Assembly (NCBI GenBank): GCA_040756735.1
Contig: JBFLYC010000004.1
Span: 1 to 64,000, forward strand
Direction: 5' to 3'
Length of the DNA stretch: 64,000 nucleotides
Source of the DNA: JBFLYC01 sp040756735
Lineage (GTDB): Bacteria > Bacillota > DSM-16504 > Desulfitibacterales > Desulfitibacteraceae
Shown: positions 52,481 to 61,194 of the stretch, in pieces
How positions within the stretch are numbered: position 1 is the first letter of the stretch
Layout: every line of letters begins with the position of its first letter
Notes under the pieces: generated by a model
Database searches by the model: none
Told to the model about the DNA's origin: nothing
Seen by the model: only the letters and a program-made list of their open reading frames with translations
Translations under genes and position numbers: made by a program

Positions 52481-52737
52481 AGGTCATTTATGGAAAATGC
52501 AACCTAGGTCTTAGTTAAATAGGACCTCTTGACGATGGCAGCCGCAGTTGAATGTTCTATAATGAAAGAACCATAAATTTAAATTTTAGGCGAAAGAAGG
52601 AAAAACCAAAGAGGGTGGTCGCTATGATATAGGATGCCATGCAAGGATATTGCGTTGCATAAGGAGTAAGCTGGTAGGCATCAAGCACTTCATAATTAAT
52701 TTGAAAAACTAACTGTATTAAAGGAGGAAAAATTACA
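52481..52737. other. Intergenic leader of the Flp pilin gene
   Basis: No gene. The 257 bases end with AAAGGAGGAAAAATTACA, an optimal ribosome binding site for a highly expressed pilin. No clear -35/-10 pair was identified with confidence. Confidence 0.4.
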
Positions 52738-52914
52738 ATGTTAGAACTCATTAAAAGGCTAGTGAAGGATGAAGAAGGACAAGGTCTGGTGGAGTATGCT
52801 TTGATTATTGGTCTAATTGCCATAGTTGCAATTGCAGCATTAGGGTGGGTCAGTGGCGGTTTAGATGACATTTTCGGTCGAATCAAGGATGCCTTGGAAA
52901 GTGCAGGTACTTAA
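52738..52914 (+). CDS. flp: Flp-type pilin
   Basis: The 58-residue product has the class IVb pilin form: short basic leader, then the peptidase site and hydrophobic helix GQGLVEYALIIGLIAIVAIA (processing after Gly, conserved Glu at position 5 of the mature form, Tyr next to it). AAAGGAGG precedes the ATG. A 14-bp stem-loop follows. It forms the pilus shaft of Tad systems and is processed by the TadV-like peptidase at 53214. Confidence 0.92.
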   Translation: MLELIKRLVKDEEGQGLVEYALIIGLIAIVAIAALGWVSGGLDDIFGRIKDALESAGT

Positions 52915-52930
52915 AAGAAACAGAGCATGC

Positions 52931-52979
52931 ATTTGTGTGCCTGCTTAGAGGCAGGCACACAAATCTAAAATTATTTTTT
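52931..52979 (+). terminator. Strong stem-loop after the Flp pilin gene
   Basis: ATTTGTGTGCCTGC pairs perfectly over 14 bp with GCAGGCACACAAAT around TTAGAG, followed by a T-rich run. It probably terminates most transcription or stabilises the pilin mRNA so that pilin exceeds the assembly proteins. Confidence 0.85.
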
Positions 52980-52993
52980 GAGGTAACATATAT

Positions 52994-53164
52994 ATGAATG
53001 TTAAATCTATGACTGAAAAGATAATTTTCGATGATAACGGCCAAGTTTTAGTAGAGTACTCTTTAATAATAATTATTGTAGCTGTGTCTTTAGTCTTGAT
53101 GGTTAGTTTCCTTGGAGAGTCTGTAGTTAACTTATACGAGTTTATTGTTGAAAAGCTACCATAA
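52994..53164 (+). CDS. Second Flp-like pilin/pseudopilin
   Basis: The 56-residue product has NGQVLVEYSLIIIIVAVSLV, the same G-X-X-X-VEY class IVb pilin signature, then a short C-terminal region (LYEFIVEKLP). Gly-Gln before VLVEY suggests processing by the peptidase encoded next. It could be a minor pilin. It was too short to stand out as a gene by length alone. Confidence 0.8.
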   Translation: MNVKSMTEKIIFDDNGQVLVEYSLIIIIVAVSLVLMVSFLGESVVNLYEFIVEKLP

Positions 53165-53213
53165 TACTTAAATACTTAATTTAGTTTACATGATATTTAA
53201 CAGAGGGTATTAT

Positions 53214-53780
53214 ATGTCCTTAAATAATTATTTATTATTTATTCTATTGATGTTAGTTATATACTTTGATGTTACCAAGAGAAAAATCCCTAACTTTTTA
53301 ACCTTTCCGGTTATGTTATGGGGTTTATTATCTTACACCATAATTGGTAGATTTGATGGCTTCTTATTTAGTCTTTATGGTCTCCTCTTGGGAATTGTCA
53401 TCCTTCTCATACCCTTTGCTTTTGGTGCCATGGGTGGAGGAGATGTTAAGCTCTTAGGAGCCATAGGCGCGCTAAAAGGCGCTAGTTTTATTCTGGTTGC
53501 AGCAATATATACAGCCATATTCGGCGGCATCATAGCTCTATTATACCTAGCATGTAAAGGGCGCCTTTTAGTGACATTGAAAAAAGGAGCAGGTTTTGTT
53601 TTCAGGCCTTTTTTCACTTCCTTATACTATACATTTAATAAACCTGTATTCAACAACATCGCTTTGTACTTTGATACAAGCCAGGTTCTAGAGAGGGAGA
53701 AACCCCTGTATTTTCCATACGGGGTTCCCATTGCCCTCGGTACAATATTAGCTTTAATTAAAGGGGTCACTATTTTTTAA
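53214..53780 (+). CDS. tadV: Prepilin peptidase (A24 family, TadV/CpaA-like)
   Basis: ATG 53214 follows AGAGGG. The 188-residue membrane protein has six or so TM helices and both catalytic aspartates: YFDVTKRKIPN near residue 19 and MGGGDVKLLGA near residue 75. It cleaves the leader of the Flp pilins encoded upstream. It lacks the N-methyltransferase domain of PilD. Confidence 0.9.
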   Translation: MSLNNYLLFILLMLVIYFDVTKRKIPNFLTFPVMLWGLLSYTIIGRFDGFLFSLYGLLLGIVILLIPFAFGAMGGGDVKLLGAIGALKGASFILVAAIYTAIFGGIIALLYLACKGRLLVTLKKGAGFVFRPFFTSLYYTFNKPVFNNIALYFDTSQVLEREKPLYFPYGVPIALGTILALIKGVTIF

Positions 53781-53827
53781 TTGGTATTGTTTAAATAAGA
53801 ACCCTTTATGTCAGAGGGGGAAATGCA

Positions 53828-54244
53828 ATGTCAAAATTGTTTAGGATCAGAAAAAATGAAGAAGGCCAGTCTCTGGTAGAATTTGCTCTTATAATACCCA
53901 TTTTTTTACTCTTATTATTTGGCCTCATCCAATTTGCGGTAATTTTAAATGCCCAAATTACGGTTACTGCTGCTGCCAGGGAAGGGGCAAGGATTGCTGT
54001 ATTGGGAGTAAGTGAAACAGAAATAAAAACCCGGGTGAAGGATTCTGCTTCAACAGGTATACTGCTCAATGAAATTACTAATGACGATATTTCCATCTCC
54101 ACTCCGGAGGGAACAGGCAAAGGGAAGCCTATTAGTGTTGAAGTAAATGCTACAGTCCAGATAATAGTACCTTTTTTAAACGGCATATTAGGTGGGGGAG
54201 GGGATTTTCCCCTGTACTCTAAAGCTGTTATGAGCCTTGAGTGA
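53828..54244 (+). CDS. tadE: TadE-like pseudopilin
   Basis: AGAGGGGG precedes the ATG. The 138-residue product begins with NEEGQSLVEFALIIPIFLLL, the TadE processing site and membrane helix, then an extracytoplasmic domain (ITVTAAAREGARIAVLG). It is a minor component of the Tad pilus. Its stop lies just before the next gene. Confidence 0.88.
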   Translation: MSKLFRIRKNEEGQSLVEFALIIPIFLLLLFGLIQFAVILNAQITVTAAAREGARIAVLGVSETEIKTRVKDSASTGILLNEITNDDISISTPEGTGKGKPISVEVNATVQIIVPFLNGILGGGGDFPLYSKAVMSLE

Positions 54245-54273
54245 CAAAGACTAAAACTATGGGGGAGTCAAAG

Positions 54274-55329
54274 ATGAAAAGATTTTTAAAATCTTTTTTG
54301 GCTGATGAAAATGGTATATCTGTGGTGTTGTTTGCAATAGTCCTGGTGGTAATACTAGGGTTTACCGGCCTGGCAGTGGATATAGGTGTTCATGCCGCAG
54401 AAAAGAGGAAAACAGTTAACGCGCTGGATGCTGCTGTTTTGGCTGGGGCGCACTTCTTGCCTGGAAATACCTCACAGGCTAAGAGTACAGCTATAAATTA
54501 TGCAAACAAAAACGGTATAACCCTAAATGAAGGGGATATCAGCTTTGAAAACAACAACAAAAGGATTGTAATTAATGTATCCCGTGGAGTCAATACATTT
54601 TTTGCACGAGTATTAAGCGATGCATTATCCACCCTGCCTTTAATTGCAGAATCTGCTGCTGAAGTATCGGCAAATCCCTTTTGGGACCTTAACCCAGGAA
54701 TTATTTGCTTTAAAGATAACGGAACAGTTGAACTAAAGGGTAATTTACAGCTTAGCTCTAATGATGGATATATTCTGGTGCATTCAAATGGACAACTGCA
54801 GGTAAAGGAGAATGTTTCTGCTGCGAGTGGTACTTCCTTATATGGTTCAGCAAAAACTACCATTCAAGATAATTATAACAGGTTGTCTTCCCGTACGACA
54901 GGTGTGGTTTATGAACCACCAATTACCAGTGAACAGCTTCTAGCTTTAAAAGCACAAGCACAGGCCAATGGTCAGTATTTCAACACAAAACAGGAGATAG
55001 ACAGTGACCAAACGAAGAACTGGACAGGTGTTGTATACATAGAGAATGCAAACATTGAAGTCGCAGGCAAAATCAATGGAGATGCTTTGATTATAGTACA
55101 CAATGGAAAAGTAGAACTTAAAGGAAATGCAGAGGTGCAAGGGGCTTTTTACCAATTTGGCAATGCTAATGGTATTGAATTTAAGGAAAACTGTAATGCA
55201 ACTATTTATGGATCAGTAATGTCTCTAGACAAAATTGAGCTTAAGGACAGCGGTTCCGTAAATATTATCTATGATTCCTCCTTTGTAGGAAACGCTGGTT
55301 TGTATCATTCAATCAGGCTTGTAGTGTAG
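54274..55329 (+). CDS. TadG-like exported protein with repeat-rich C-terminal region
   Basis: ATG 54274 follows GGGGGAG at 7 bases; an earlier in-frame GTG (54241) overlaps tadE. The 351-residue product has the Tad/TadG N-terminal segment (DENGISVVLFAIVLVVILG, AVDIGVHAAEKRKTVNALDA, DAAVLAGAHFL) and a C-terminal part with recurring ELKGN/EVKEN-type strands (VELKGNLQL, LQVKENVS, VELKGNAEV, EFKENCN), like a beta-solenoid. It probably sits on the cell surface with the pilus. Confidence 0.8.
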   Translation: MKRFLKSFLADENGISVVLFAIVLVVILGFTGLAVDIGVHAAEKRKTVNALDAAVLAGAHFLPGNTSQAKSTAINYANKNGITLNEGDISFENNNKRIVINVSRGVNTFFARVLSDALSTLPLIAESAAEVSANPFWDLNPGIICFKDNGTVELKGNLQLSSNDGYILVHSNGQLQVKENVSAASGTSLYGSAKTTIQDNYNRLSSRTTGVVYEPPITSEQLLALKAQAQANGQYFNTKQEIDSDQTKNWTGVVYIENANIEVAGKINGDALIIVHNGKVELKGNAEVQGAFYQFGNANGIEFKENCNATIYGSVMSLDKIELKDSGSVNIIYDSSFVGNAGLYHSIRLVV

Positions 55330-55356
55330 ATCAAGATTAGTCCGTGAGGTGGTTTT

Positions 55357-56418
55357 GTGCTGAGGAGACTTTTCTCTAACGAGTCCGGCTCGGCAGTTGT
55401 GCTGCTAGCCATAGTAATGACTGTTTTGTTTGGAATGGCTGCCCTTGCTGTGGACATTGGAATTGTTTATCATGAAAGGCAGAAAATGCAATATGTACTG
55501 GATGCAGCCACTTTAGCTGGTGCACAAAAACTGCCGGATACATTAGCGGCCACGGCAAAGGCAATTGAATTTGCTGAATTAAACGGTTTAACTGAATCAG
55601 AGATAGAAGTTAGTTTTTTAAATAATAATAGAAGACTTGTGGTTTCATCTAACAGAAACCAAGACCTGTTTTTTATGAGAATTTTTGGTTTTAAGTCTTT
55701 AAGTTTAAATGCTGTCGCCGCGGCGGAGAGCGGATCACCAGGACAAGCTTTTGATTACACTCTTTTCTCCGGCAGCAGTTCAAAAAGACTCAAACTTAAT
55801 GGAAATAACCTGTTGGTTAATGGTAGCGCTCACACCAATTATAACTTTCAGGCAAACGGAAATAGTATCCAAATAACCGGCGCCTGTGAAGCAGTGGAAA
55901 ATATTACAACTAACGGAAATGACATTTCTATTCCTTTTCGTTACCCCAACTCAAGTTATGTAGATATGCTTGATTACAGGCAAGAAGTGCTTGCCCAGGC
56001 CCAAGCAGCAGGTCAGGTTTTTGAAAACAATGTTCACTATAATGGGAACAATATTAATGTAAATAATAGTATTTATGTAAATGGAAGCGTTCACTTTAAT
56101 GGAAACACAATATCCGGAACCGGTGCAATCCTAGCTACTGGTGACATCCACATTAATGGAAACTCCATTAATGCTACTACTGAGGATCAAGTATGTATTT
56201 ACTCTTTGGGAGACATAAAAATAAATGGCAACAATATTACAATTGATGGCATACTTTATGCCCCCCACGGTTCAATTGAGTTTAATGGCAACAACATCAC
56301 CATTAATGGAAAAGTTATTGGAGATAATGTGAGATTTAATGGCAATCAAATCTCTATAAATGGTGATTCGTGTACAGTCATATCCCTTCCCAGCGAAGGT
56401 GTCCGCTTGGTCTTATAG
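55357..56418 (+). CDS. TadG-like exported protein with NGNN beta-solenoid repeats
   Basis: GTG 55357. The 353-residue paralogue of the preceding gene has the same N-terminus (NESGSAVVLLAIVMTVLFG, AVDIGIVYHERQ, LDAATLAGAQ) and a C-terminal part with nine NGN[NSDTQ] motifs (LNGNNLL, ANGNSIQI, YNGNNINV, FNGNTISG, INGNNITIDG, FNGNNITING, FNGNQISING). Spacing of about 12-20 residues suggests a right-handed beta-helix. With its neighbour it may form the tip or an adhesin of the Flp pilus (inference). Confidence 0.8.
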   Translation: MLRRLFSNESGSAVVLLAIVMTVLFGMAALAVDIGIVYHERQKMQYVLDAATLAGAQKLPDTLAATAKAIEFAELNGLTESEIEVSFLNNNRRLVVSSNRNQDLFFMRIFGFKSLSLNAVAAAESGSPGQAFDYTLFSGSSSKRLKLNGNNLLVNGSAHTNYNFQANGNSIQITGACEAVENITTNGNDISIPFRYPNSSYVDMLDYRQEVLAQAQAAGQVFENNVHYNGNNINVNNSIYVNGSVHFNGNTISGTGAILATGDIHINGNSINATTEDQVCIYSLGDIKINGNNITIDGILYAPHGSIEFNGNNITINGKVIGDNVRFNGNQISINGDSCTVISLPSEGVRLVL

Positions 56419-56641
56419 AATAGACTGGCAAGTTTAGCAGCATGTATTTAGGTAACATTTTTCATTGGGATATTCATATTGTAAGAATAGGTAATATTGA
56501 TATATAATTTAAATCAGGATAAAAAAGACCGGTTGACAAACATGCTGGTATTTATTATCCACGATTTCCTTCAGCCCAGAGGATTTCCTGGGCATTATTG
56601 ATTTGTGCACAAAAGACATTTTGGAAGGTAAATTTCAACAC

Positions 56642-57001
56642 ATGAATATGAGAAAGGTTAGAGTAGTTAACTTGACAAGGGATATAATTCTTCTAAGAGA
56701 AGCAGAGGTAGCCGATACTTTCTGGCTGCGCTTCAGGGGGCTGTTAGGCCGCCCCTTTCTTTTATCAGGAACAGGCCTTATAATAAAGCCATGTAAAGCT
56801 GTACATACTGTGGGGATGAAGTTTCCAATTGATGTTGCCTTTGTGGATGGGGGAAACCGTATCTGTCATATTATTGGCGAAATGGCAGCTTTTCGCTTCA
56901 GCTCTACCATAAAAGAGGCAGCCTATGTTATTGAAGCTCCTGCAGGTACTTTTCGGAGCATGGGTACTGTGGTGGGTGACCGGCTAAGAATTGAGGAATA
57001 G
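56642..57001 (+). CDS. DUF192 family protein
   Basis: The protein of about 120 residues matches DUF192: TFWLRFRGLLGRPFL, GLIIKPCKAVHTVGMKFPID and VIEAPAGTF. These small proteins are often exported or linked with Tad loci and occur widely in bacteria; function is unknown. The start is uncertain (ATG 56642 or 56648; the frame opens at 56603). It ends 46 bases before the GNAT gene. Confidence 0.82.
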   Translation: MNMRKVRVVNLTRDIILLREAEVADTFWLRFRGLLGRPFLLSGTGLIIKPCKAVHTVGMKFPIDVAFVDGGNRICHIIGEMAAFRFSSTIKEAAYVIEAPAGTFRSMGTVVGDRLRIEE

Positions 57002-57047
57002 AAAAGAACAATTGTTGAAAGTATTGGTGGAAAGGAGTAGCTTAATC

Positions 57048-57902
57048 ATGGATAGGGAAGAAATTGTTATAAGACCAATAACAGAACCCGATAAGCTGCG
57101 GGCATGCCATGAGGTGCAGGTTCAGACATGGGGCATGAAGGATAGGGAAGAAATCATACCTGATCACCAGTTCATTGCAGCTGTACGCAACGGAGGAGCA
57201 GTACTGGGCGCTTATGACGGGGATAAGCTAATCGGTTTTAACTACGGTTTCATAGGTCTTAATGAAGACGGCAAGATCCATGTCTGTTCTCATATCCTGG
57301 GGGTGCTTCCAGATTACAGGGGGCTTGGTTTGGGGTATCGGTTAAAGGTCGCCCAGAGAGAGTATTTCATGGAAAAGGGGATAGACTTGATTACCTGGAC
57401 TTTTGAACCTTTAGAGATTGTAAATGCCTCGCTTAATTTTAATAAGCTGGGTGTGATATCTAGAAAATATTACCTGGAATACTATGGTGAAATGCTTGAT
57501 GCCCTGAACAAAGGCCTGCCTTCGGACAGGCTGTTGGTGGAATGGCATTTAAAGAGCAAGAAGGTGGAGGAGGCCCTGGCCGGGAAGAAGCAGGAGTTTC
57601 CGCAGGGGCCTGAGGTTTTTACAGTACTGGAAGTTCTTCCCTCCCATGAAGGGCCGAAACCTTTCCTGAAAAAGCCCGGCAGCGAAGGGGAAGAATTTTC
57701 AAAAATTGCTGCAGAAATACCTGCCGGCTTCCAGCAGTTGAAAAAGACCAGTCCCAAACTGGCTCTGGATTGGAGGTTGGCTGTGAGAGAGGTTATACTG
57801 CATTACCTGGACAGAGGTTATATTGTTCATAACCTATATATGCTGGATAAGAATAAGGCGGCCTATGTGCTGGTAAAGGAGGTTGAAATGGATGAAAATT
57901 GA
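57048..57902 (+). CDS. GNAT acetyltransferase-like protein of the NSAR pathway (COG3375 type)
   Basis: ATG 57048 follows AAAGGAG. The 284-residue product has a GNAT core (VLPDYRGLGLGYRLKVAQRE for acyl-CoA binding) extended at the C-terminus (DWRLAVREVILHYLDRGY). This family is encoded next to N-succinylamino acid racemases, where it is proposed to succinylate D-amino acids. The next gene, overlapping by 11 bases, is such an enolase-superfamily enzyme, which strongly supports this role. Confidence 0.85.
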   Translation: MDREEIVIRPITEPDKLRACHEVQVQTWGMKDREEIIPDHQFIAAVRNGGAVLGAYDGDKLIGFNYGFIGLNEDGKIHVCSHILGVLPDYRGLGLGYRLKVAQREYFMEKGIDLITWTFEPLEIVNASLNFNKLGVISRKYYLEYYGEMLDALNKGLPSDRLLVEWHLKSKKVEEALAGKKQEFPQGPEVFTVLEVLPSHEGPKPFLKKPGSEGEEFSKIAAEIPAGFQQLKKTSPKLALDWRLAVREVILHYLDRGYIVHNLYMLDKNKAAYVLVKEVEMDEN

Positions 57903-59001
57903 GAAAGTGGAAATCAGGAGAGTGGAAATGCCCCTGGTCGGCTATTTTGAAACCAGCTTTGGCAGGGAGGACATACGCCATGCTGTTATCGTGGGTGTCC
58001 ATGGGGAAGGCTTGGATGGTTATGGGGAAGCTCCGGTCATGGAGTATCCAGGCTATAGCTACGAAACTGTGGGGACTGCCTGGCATGTGATTAAGGAGTA
58101 TTTTGCACCAATGGTCATGAAAAAGGCATGGGAAACACCCAAGGAGCTGGCAGATGCCTTGGAGTTCTATAAGGGGCACCCTATGGCCAAGTGCGGGCTT
58201 GAAGGGGCTGTCTGGGACCTCTATGGCAGGCAGCAGGGCAAATCCCTGGCTGAGCTAATAGGCAGTGTTAAAAAGAAAGTGCCTACAGGAGTAAGCATAG
58301 GAATTCAAAAGGATGTTAAAACACTCCTTGACCTGATTGCCGGTTACCTGGAGGAAGGCTACCAGCGTATTAAGGTGAAGATCAAGCCGGGTTGGGATAT
58401 CAAGGTACTCCAGGAAATCAGGAAGAATTACCCCAGGATCATGCTCATGGCCGATGCCAACTCAGCTTATAAATTAGAGGATACGCCCCTTTTTCTTGAG
58501 ATGGAGCCCCTTGACTTAATGATGATTGAGCAGCCTTTAGAGCATGATGATATTATTGACCATGCCGAGCTGCAGAAGCAGCTTCGTACCCCTATTTGTT
58601 TAGATGAGAGCATACTTAATCCTGAAGATGCCAGGAAAGCCCATAGCCTTGGAAGCTGTAGAATTATTAATATCAAGGTTGGGCGAGTAGGCGGATTAAC
58701 AAGGACCATTAAGCTGCATGATATCTGCCAGAATTTAGGGATTCCTGTGTGGTGCGGCGGGATGCTGGAAACCGGTATAGGCAGGGCACAAAACCTGGCC
58801 ATTGCAGCCATGTCCAACTTTACTATACCAGGAGATACCTCTGCTTCTAAGAGGTATTACCATGAAGACATCGTGGATGAGCCTGCAGTGTTAAATCCTG
58901 ACGGGACTATAGATGTACCTACGAGGCCAGGCAATGGAGTGAACGTTGTCACTGGTTTGCTGGACAAATACACTACTTATAAAGAAGTTATATGTGTTTA
59001 G
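57892..59001 (+). CDS. o-Succinylbenzoate synthase/N-succinylamino acid racemase-like enolase superfamily enzyme
   Basis: ATG 57892 lies 9 bases after AAAGGAGG. The 369-residue protein shows the MenC/NSAR pattern: IKVKIKPGWD (KxK catalytic lysine), LMADANSAY and MIEQPLEHDD and CLDESILN (metal ligands D, E, D), and INIKVGRVGG with the second catalytic Lys. No other menaquinone genes are present, and a GNAT succinyltransferase gene overlaps, so racemisation of N-succinyl amino acids (D to L conversion) is favoured over OSBS activity. Confidence 0.87.
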   Translation: MKIEKVEIRRVEMPLVGYFETSFGREDIRHAVIVGVHGEGLDGYGEAPVMEYPGYSYETVGTAWHVIKEYFAPMVMKKAWETPKELADALEFYKGHPMAKCGLEGAVWDLYGRQQGKSLAELIGSVKKKVPTGVSIGIQKDVKTLLDLIAGYLEEGYQRIKVKIKPGWDIKVLQEIRKNYPRIMLMADANSAYKLEDTPLFLEMEPLDLMMIEQPLEHDDIIDHAELQKQLRTPICLDESILNPEDARKAHSLGSCRIINIKVGRVGGLTRTIKLHDICQNLGIPVWCGGMLETGIGRAQNLAIAAMSNFTIPGDTSASKRYYHEDIVDEPAVLNPDGTIDVPTRPGNGVNVVTGLLDKYTTYKEVICV

Positions 59002-59186
59002 ATTGCAGCTTAAAGCATAATTTTGTCGTATTGGCAAGGTTATGCTTTAAATTTTTAGTGACAAACATATCATAAAAACATTGTATTATTAGGCAATTCT
59101 AGCATACGAAGTTTCTATTATAAGGTTTAGCTCGAATGGTGAATAAGGTATAATATAATAAAAGTCCCAAAAAAGGGGTTGTTAAT

Positions 59187-59790
59187 GTGCTAAAACTTTA
59201 CACAATTGGCCATTCTGTGCATTCAGTTGATCGATTTATTGAGCTGCTTAATAATTACCATATTAATTGTGTAATAGATGTTAGAAGTACACCATACTCC
59301 AAATTTGCTCCTCAATATAATATTTCAGAGATTAGAAAGGTCTTAAAAAATAACCAGAAGTATTATATTTTTATGGGAGAGGAATTTGGGGCAAGACGTT
59401 CTGAAACATTATTATACGATTCAAGTGGTTTTCTTGATTTCGAAAGGGTCATCAAAAGTAATCTTTTTCAGTCAGGTGTTAAAAGAGTAAAAAATGGTCT
59501 TAATAAAGGATTTACTATAGCCTTTATACAGAAAAGGATCCAATTGATTGTCATAGAAGTATTTTAGTTGGCAGAGCATTCAGTGATGAAAAATTTGAAG
59601 TTGTTAATATTCATATGGATGGAAGTACTGAGACGCAAGAAGAGTTAATAGAAAGACTATTAAACTATTATTTTCCAACAAGAAATCAAGCTAATATTTT
59701 TGATTTGTTAGAAGGAGAAAAAAAGAAGGAAGATCTAGTTCGCGAGGCTTATATCTTAAGAAATAAAGATATAGCTGATATATTTTATCT
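59187..59790 (+). pseudogene. DUF488 family gene, frameshifted and 3'-fused
   Basis: GTG 59187 after AAAAGGGG starts LKLYTIGHSVHSVDRFIELL, the DUF488 N-terminus. A single-base shift near 59525 stops the frame; the other frame continues with YTEKDPIDCHRSILVGRAF and MDGSTETQEELIERLLNYYF and AYILRNKDIA, the DUF488 C-terminal region. Its end runs at about 59780 into the start of the sigma-54 activator gene with no spacer, suggesting a deletion of the intervening DNA. Confidence 0.8.
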
Positions 59791-59805
59791 AAGCTGCAAA
59801 AGGCC

Positions 59806-61194
59806 ATGGAGCATCATGAAAAAGTCTTTGAGTTTTTTGAAGAGGAGATATTCATATCCAGTCCGCAGGGATATGTTTTAAGGATTAACCCTGAAGCAGA
59901 AAAGGTTATGGGAGTTAAAGCAGAGGATCTGGTCGGCAGGCATGTATCCGAACTTGTAAAAAATAAAATTATTTCTTCCAGCTCAACCCTTGAGGTCATT
60001 AAACAGAGGAGAAAGGTCAATATTTTGCAAAATGTCAGGGACGGCACTTCGAGACTTAGTACAGGGGTGCCTGTCTTTAATGAACAAGGAGAAATGCAGT
60101 TTATTTTGTGTACCTCAAAGGATATTACAGAGCTGGTAAATTTGCGCAAGGAACTTGAGGAAAAGGAAAATGAGATTAAACAAAAAAATGAAGAGCTTAG
60201 TCTGCTGCAGGAAGAGGTATTTGCCCAGGTAAATTTTATTTCTAAAAGTCCGGAGATGAAGCAGATTAAACAGACCATCAATAAAATTGTTGACATGGAC
60301 TTAACAGTACTTATTCAGGGTGAAACAGGTGTCGGCAAAGAGGTTGTTGCCAAGACAATATATAATTTAAGCAAAAAAAAGGGCAGCTTTGTTAAAATTA
60401 ATTGTGGACTTATTCCCAAGGACCTGTTGGATTCGGAGTTATTCGGGTATGAGACAGGCGCTTTTACCGGGGCTAAAAAAGGAGGTAAGCTGGGCAAAAT
60501 AGAGTTGGCTCATAAAGGTACTTTATTTTTAGATGAAATCGGGGAAATGCCCTATGACCTGCAGGTAAAACTCCTTGACTTTTTACAGGATAGTCAGATT
60601 ACCCGTGTGGGCGGTACAAAAAAAATAAAGATTGATGCACGAATTATTGCTGCAACTAACCGTAACCTGCAGGAGATGGTTAATAAAGGGACCTTTCGTA
60701 AGGACCTCTATTATCGTCTTAATATAATCCCTATCAATGTACCTCCTCTTAGAGAAAGGATAGATGACATACCCATTCTGGCGGAATATTTCTTGAAAAA
60801 GGTCAATGCTAGATATCAAATAAAAAAGAAGTTGGATACCGATATTATTGCGAATTTCATGAGATACAGTTGGCCGGGAAATGTACGGGAACTAGAACAC
60901 GTGATAGAGAGGTTGACCATAATGAGTGATGCCGCTATTATCTCCAGCGAATATTTCCAGACCATAATAGGCGTGGAGGCTCCTGCTTCTGCTAAGATTA
61001 TTTGCACGGAAATAATTCCCTACAAACATGCAAAACGAGAACTGGAGCAGCAGTTGGTCACTAAGGCTTATAAAGTCTATAAGTCCACCTATAAAGCTGC
61101 TGAGGTCTTGGGGATTGACCAGTCTACTGTTGTTAATCAGCCAGGCATACAAGGAAGTCATAAGGATGTGATTTGCATATGTACAAAATATTAA
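59806..61194 (+). CDS. PAS-containing sigma-54-dependent activator (AOR-associated)
   Basis: The 462-residue product has one PAS domain (about 5-115; FISSPQGYVLRINPEAEKVM), a coiled coil, the AAA+ domain (GETGVGKEVVAKTIYN, YETGAFTGAKKGG with intact GAFTGA, GTLFLDEIGEMP, PGNVRELEHVIERL) and a C-terminal HTH (YKSTYKAAEVLGIDQSTV). After QSTV the tail appears frame-shifted relative to the family and runs over the next gene's start. No good ribosome binding site precedes ATG 59806, and the DUF488 remnant abuts it, so the true N-terminus may be lost. It likely controlled the AOR gene that follows, although no sigma-54 site is visible between them. Confidence 0.8.
   Translation: MEHHEKVFEFFEEEIFISSPQGYVLRINPEAEKVMGVKAEDLVGRHVSELVKNKIISSSSTLEVIKQRRKVNILQNVRDGTSRLSTGVPVFNEQGEMQFILCTSKDITELVNLRKELEEKENEIKQKNEELSLLQEEVFAQVNFISKSPEMKQIKQTINKIVDMDLTVLIQGETGVGKEVVAKTIYNLSKKKGSFVKINCGLIPKDLLDSELFGYETGAFTGAKKGGKLGKIELAHKGTLFLDEIGEMPYDLQVKLLDFLQDSQITRVGGTKKIKIDARIIAATNRNLQEMVNKGTFRKDLYYRLNIIPINVPPLRERIDDIPILAEYFLKKVNARYQIKKKLDTDIIANFMRYSWPGNVRELEHVIERLTIMSDAAIISSEYFQTIIGVEAPASAKIICTEIIPYKHAKRELEQQLVTKAYKVYKSTYKAAEVLGIDQSTVVNQPGIQGSHKDVICICTKY

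Noticed and set aside
59032..59049. Sigma-54 promoter TTGGCA..TGCT before the DUF488 gene
   Set aside because: GG and GC are 11 rather than 12 bases apart, which abolishes a -24/-12 promoter.
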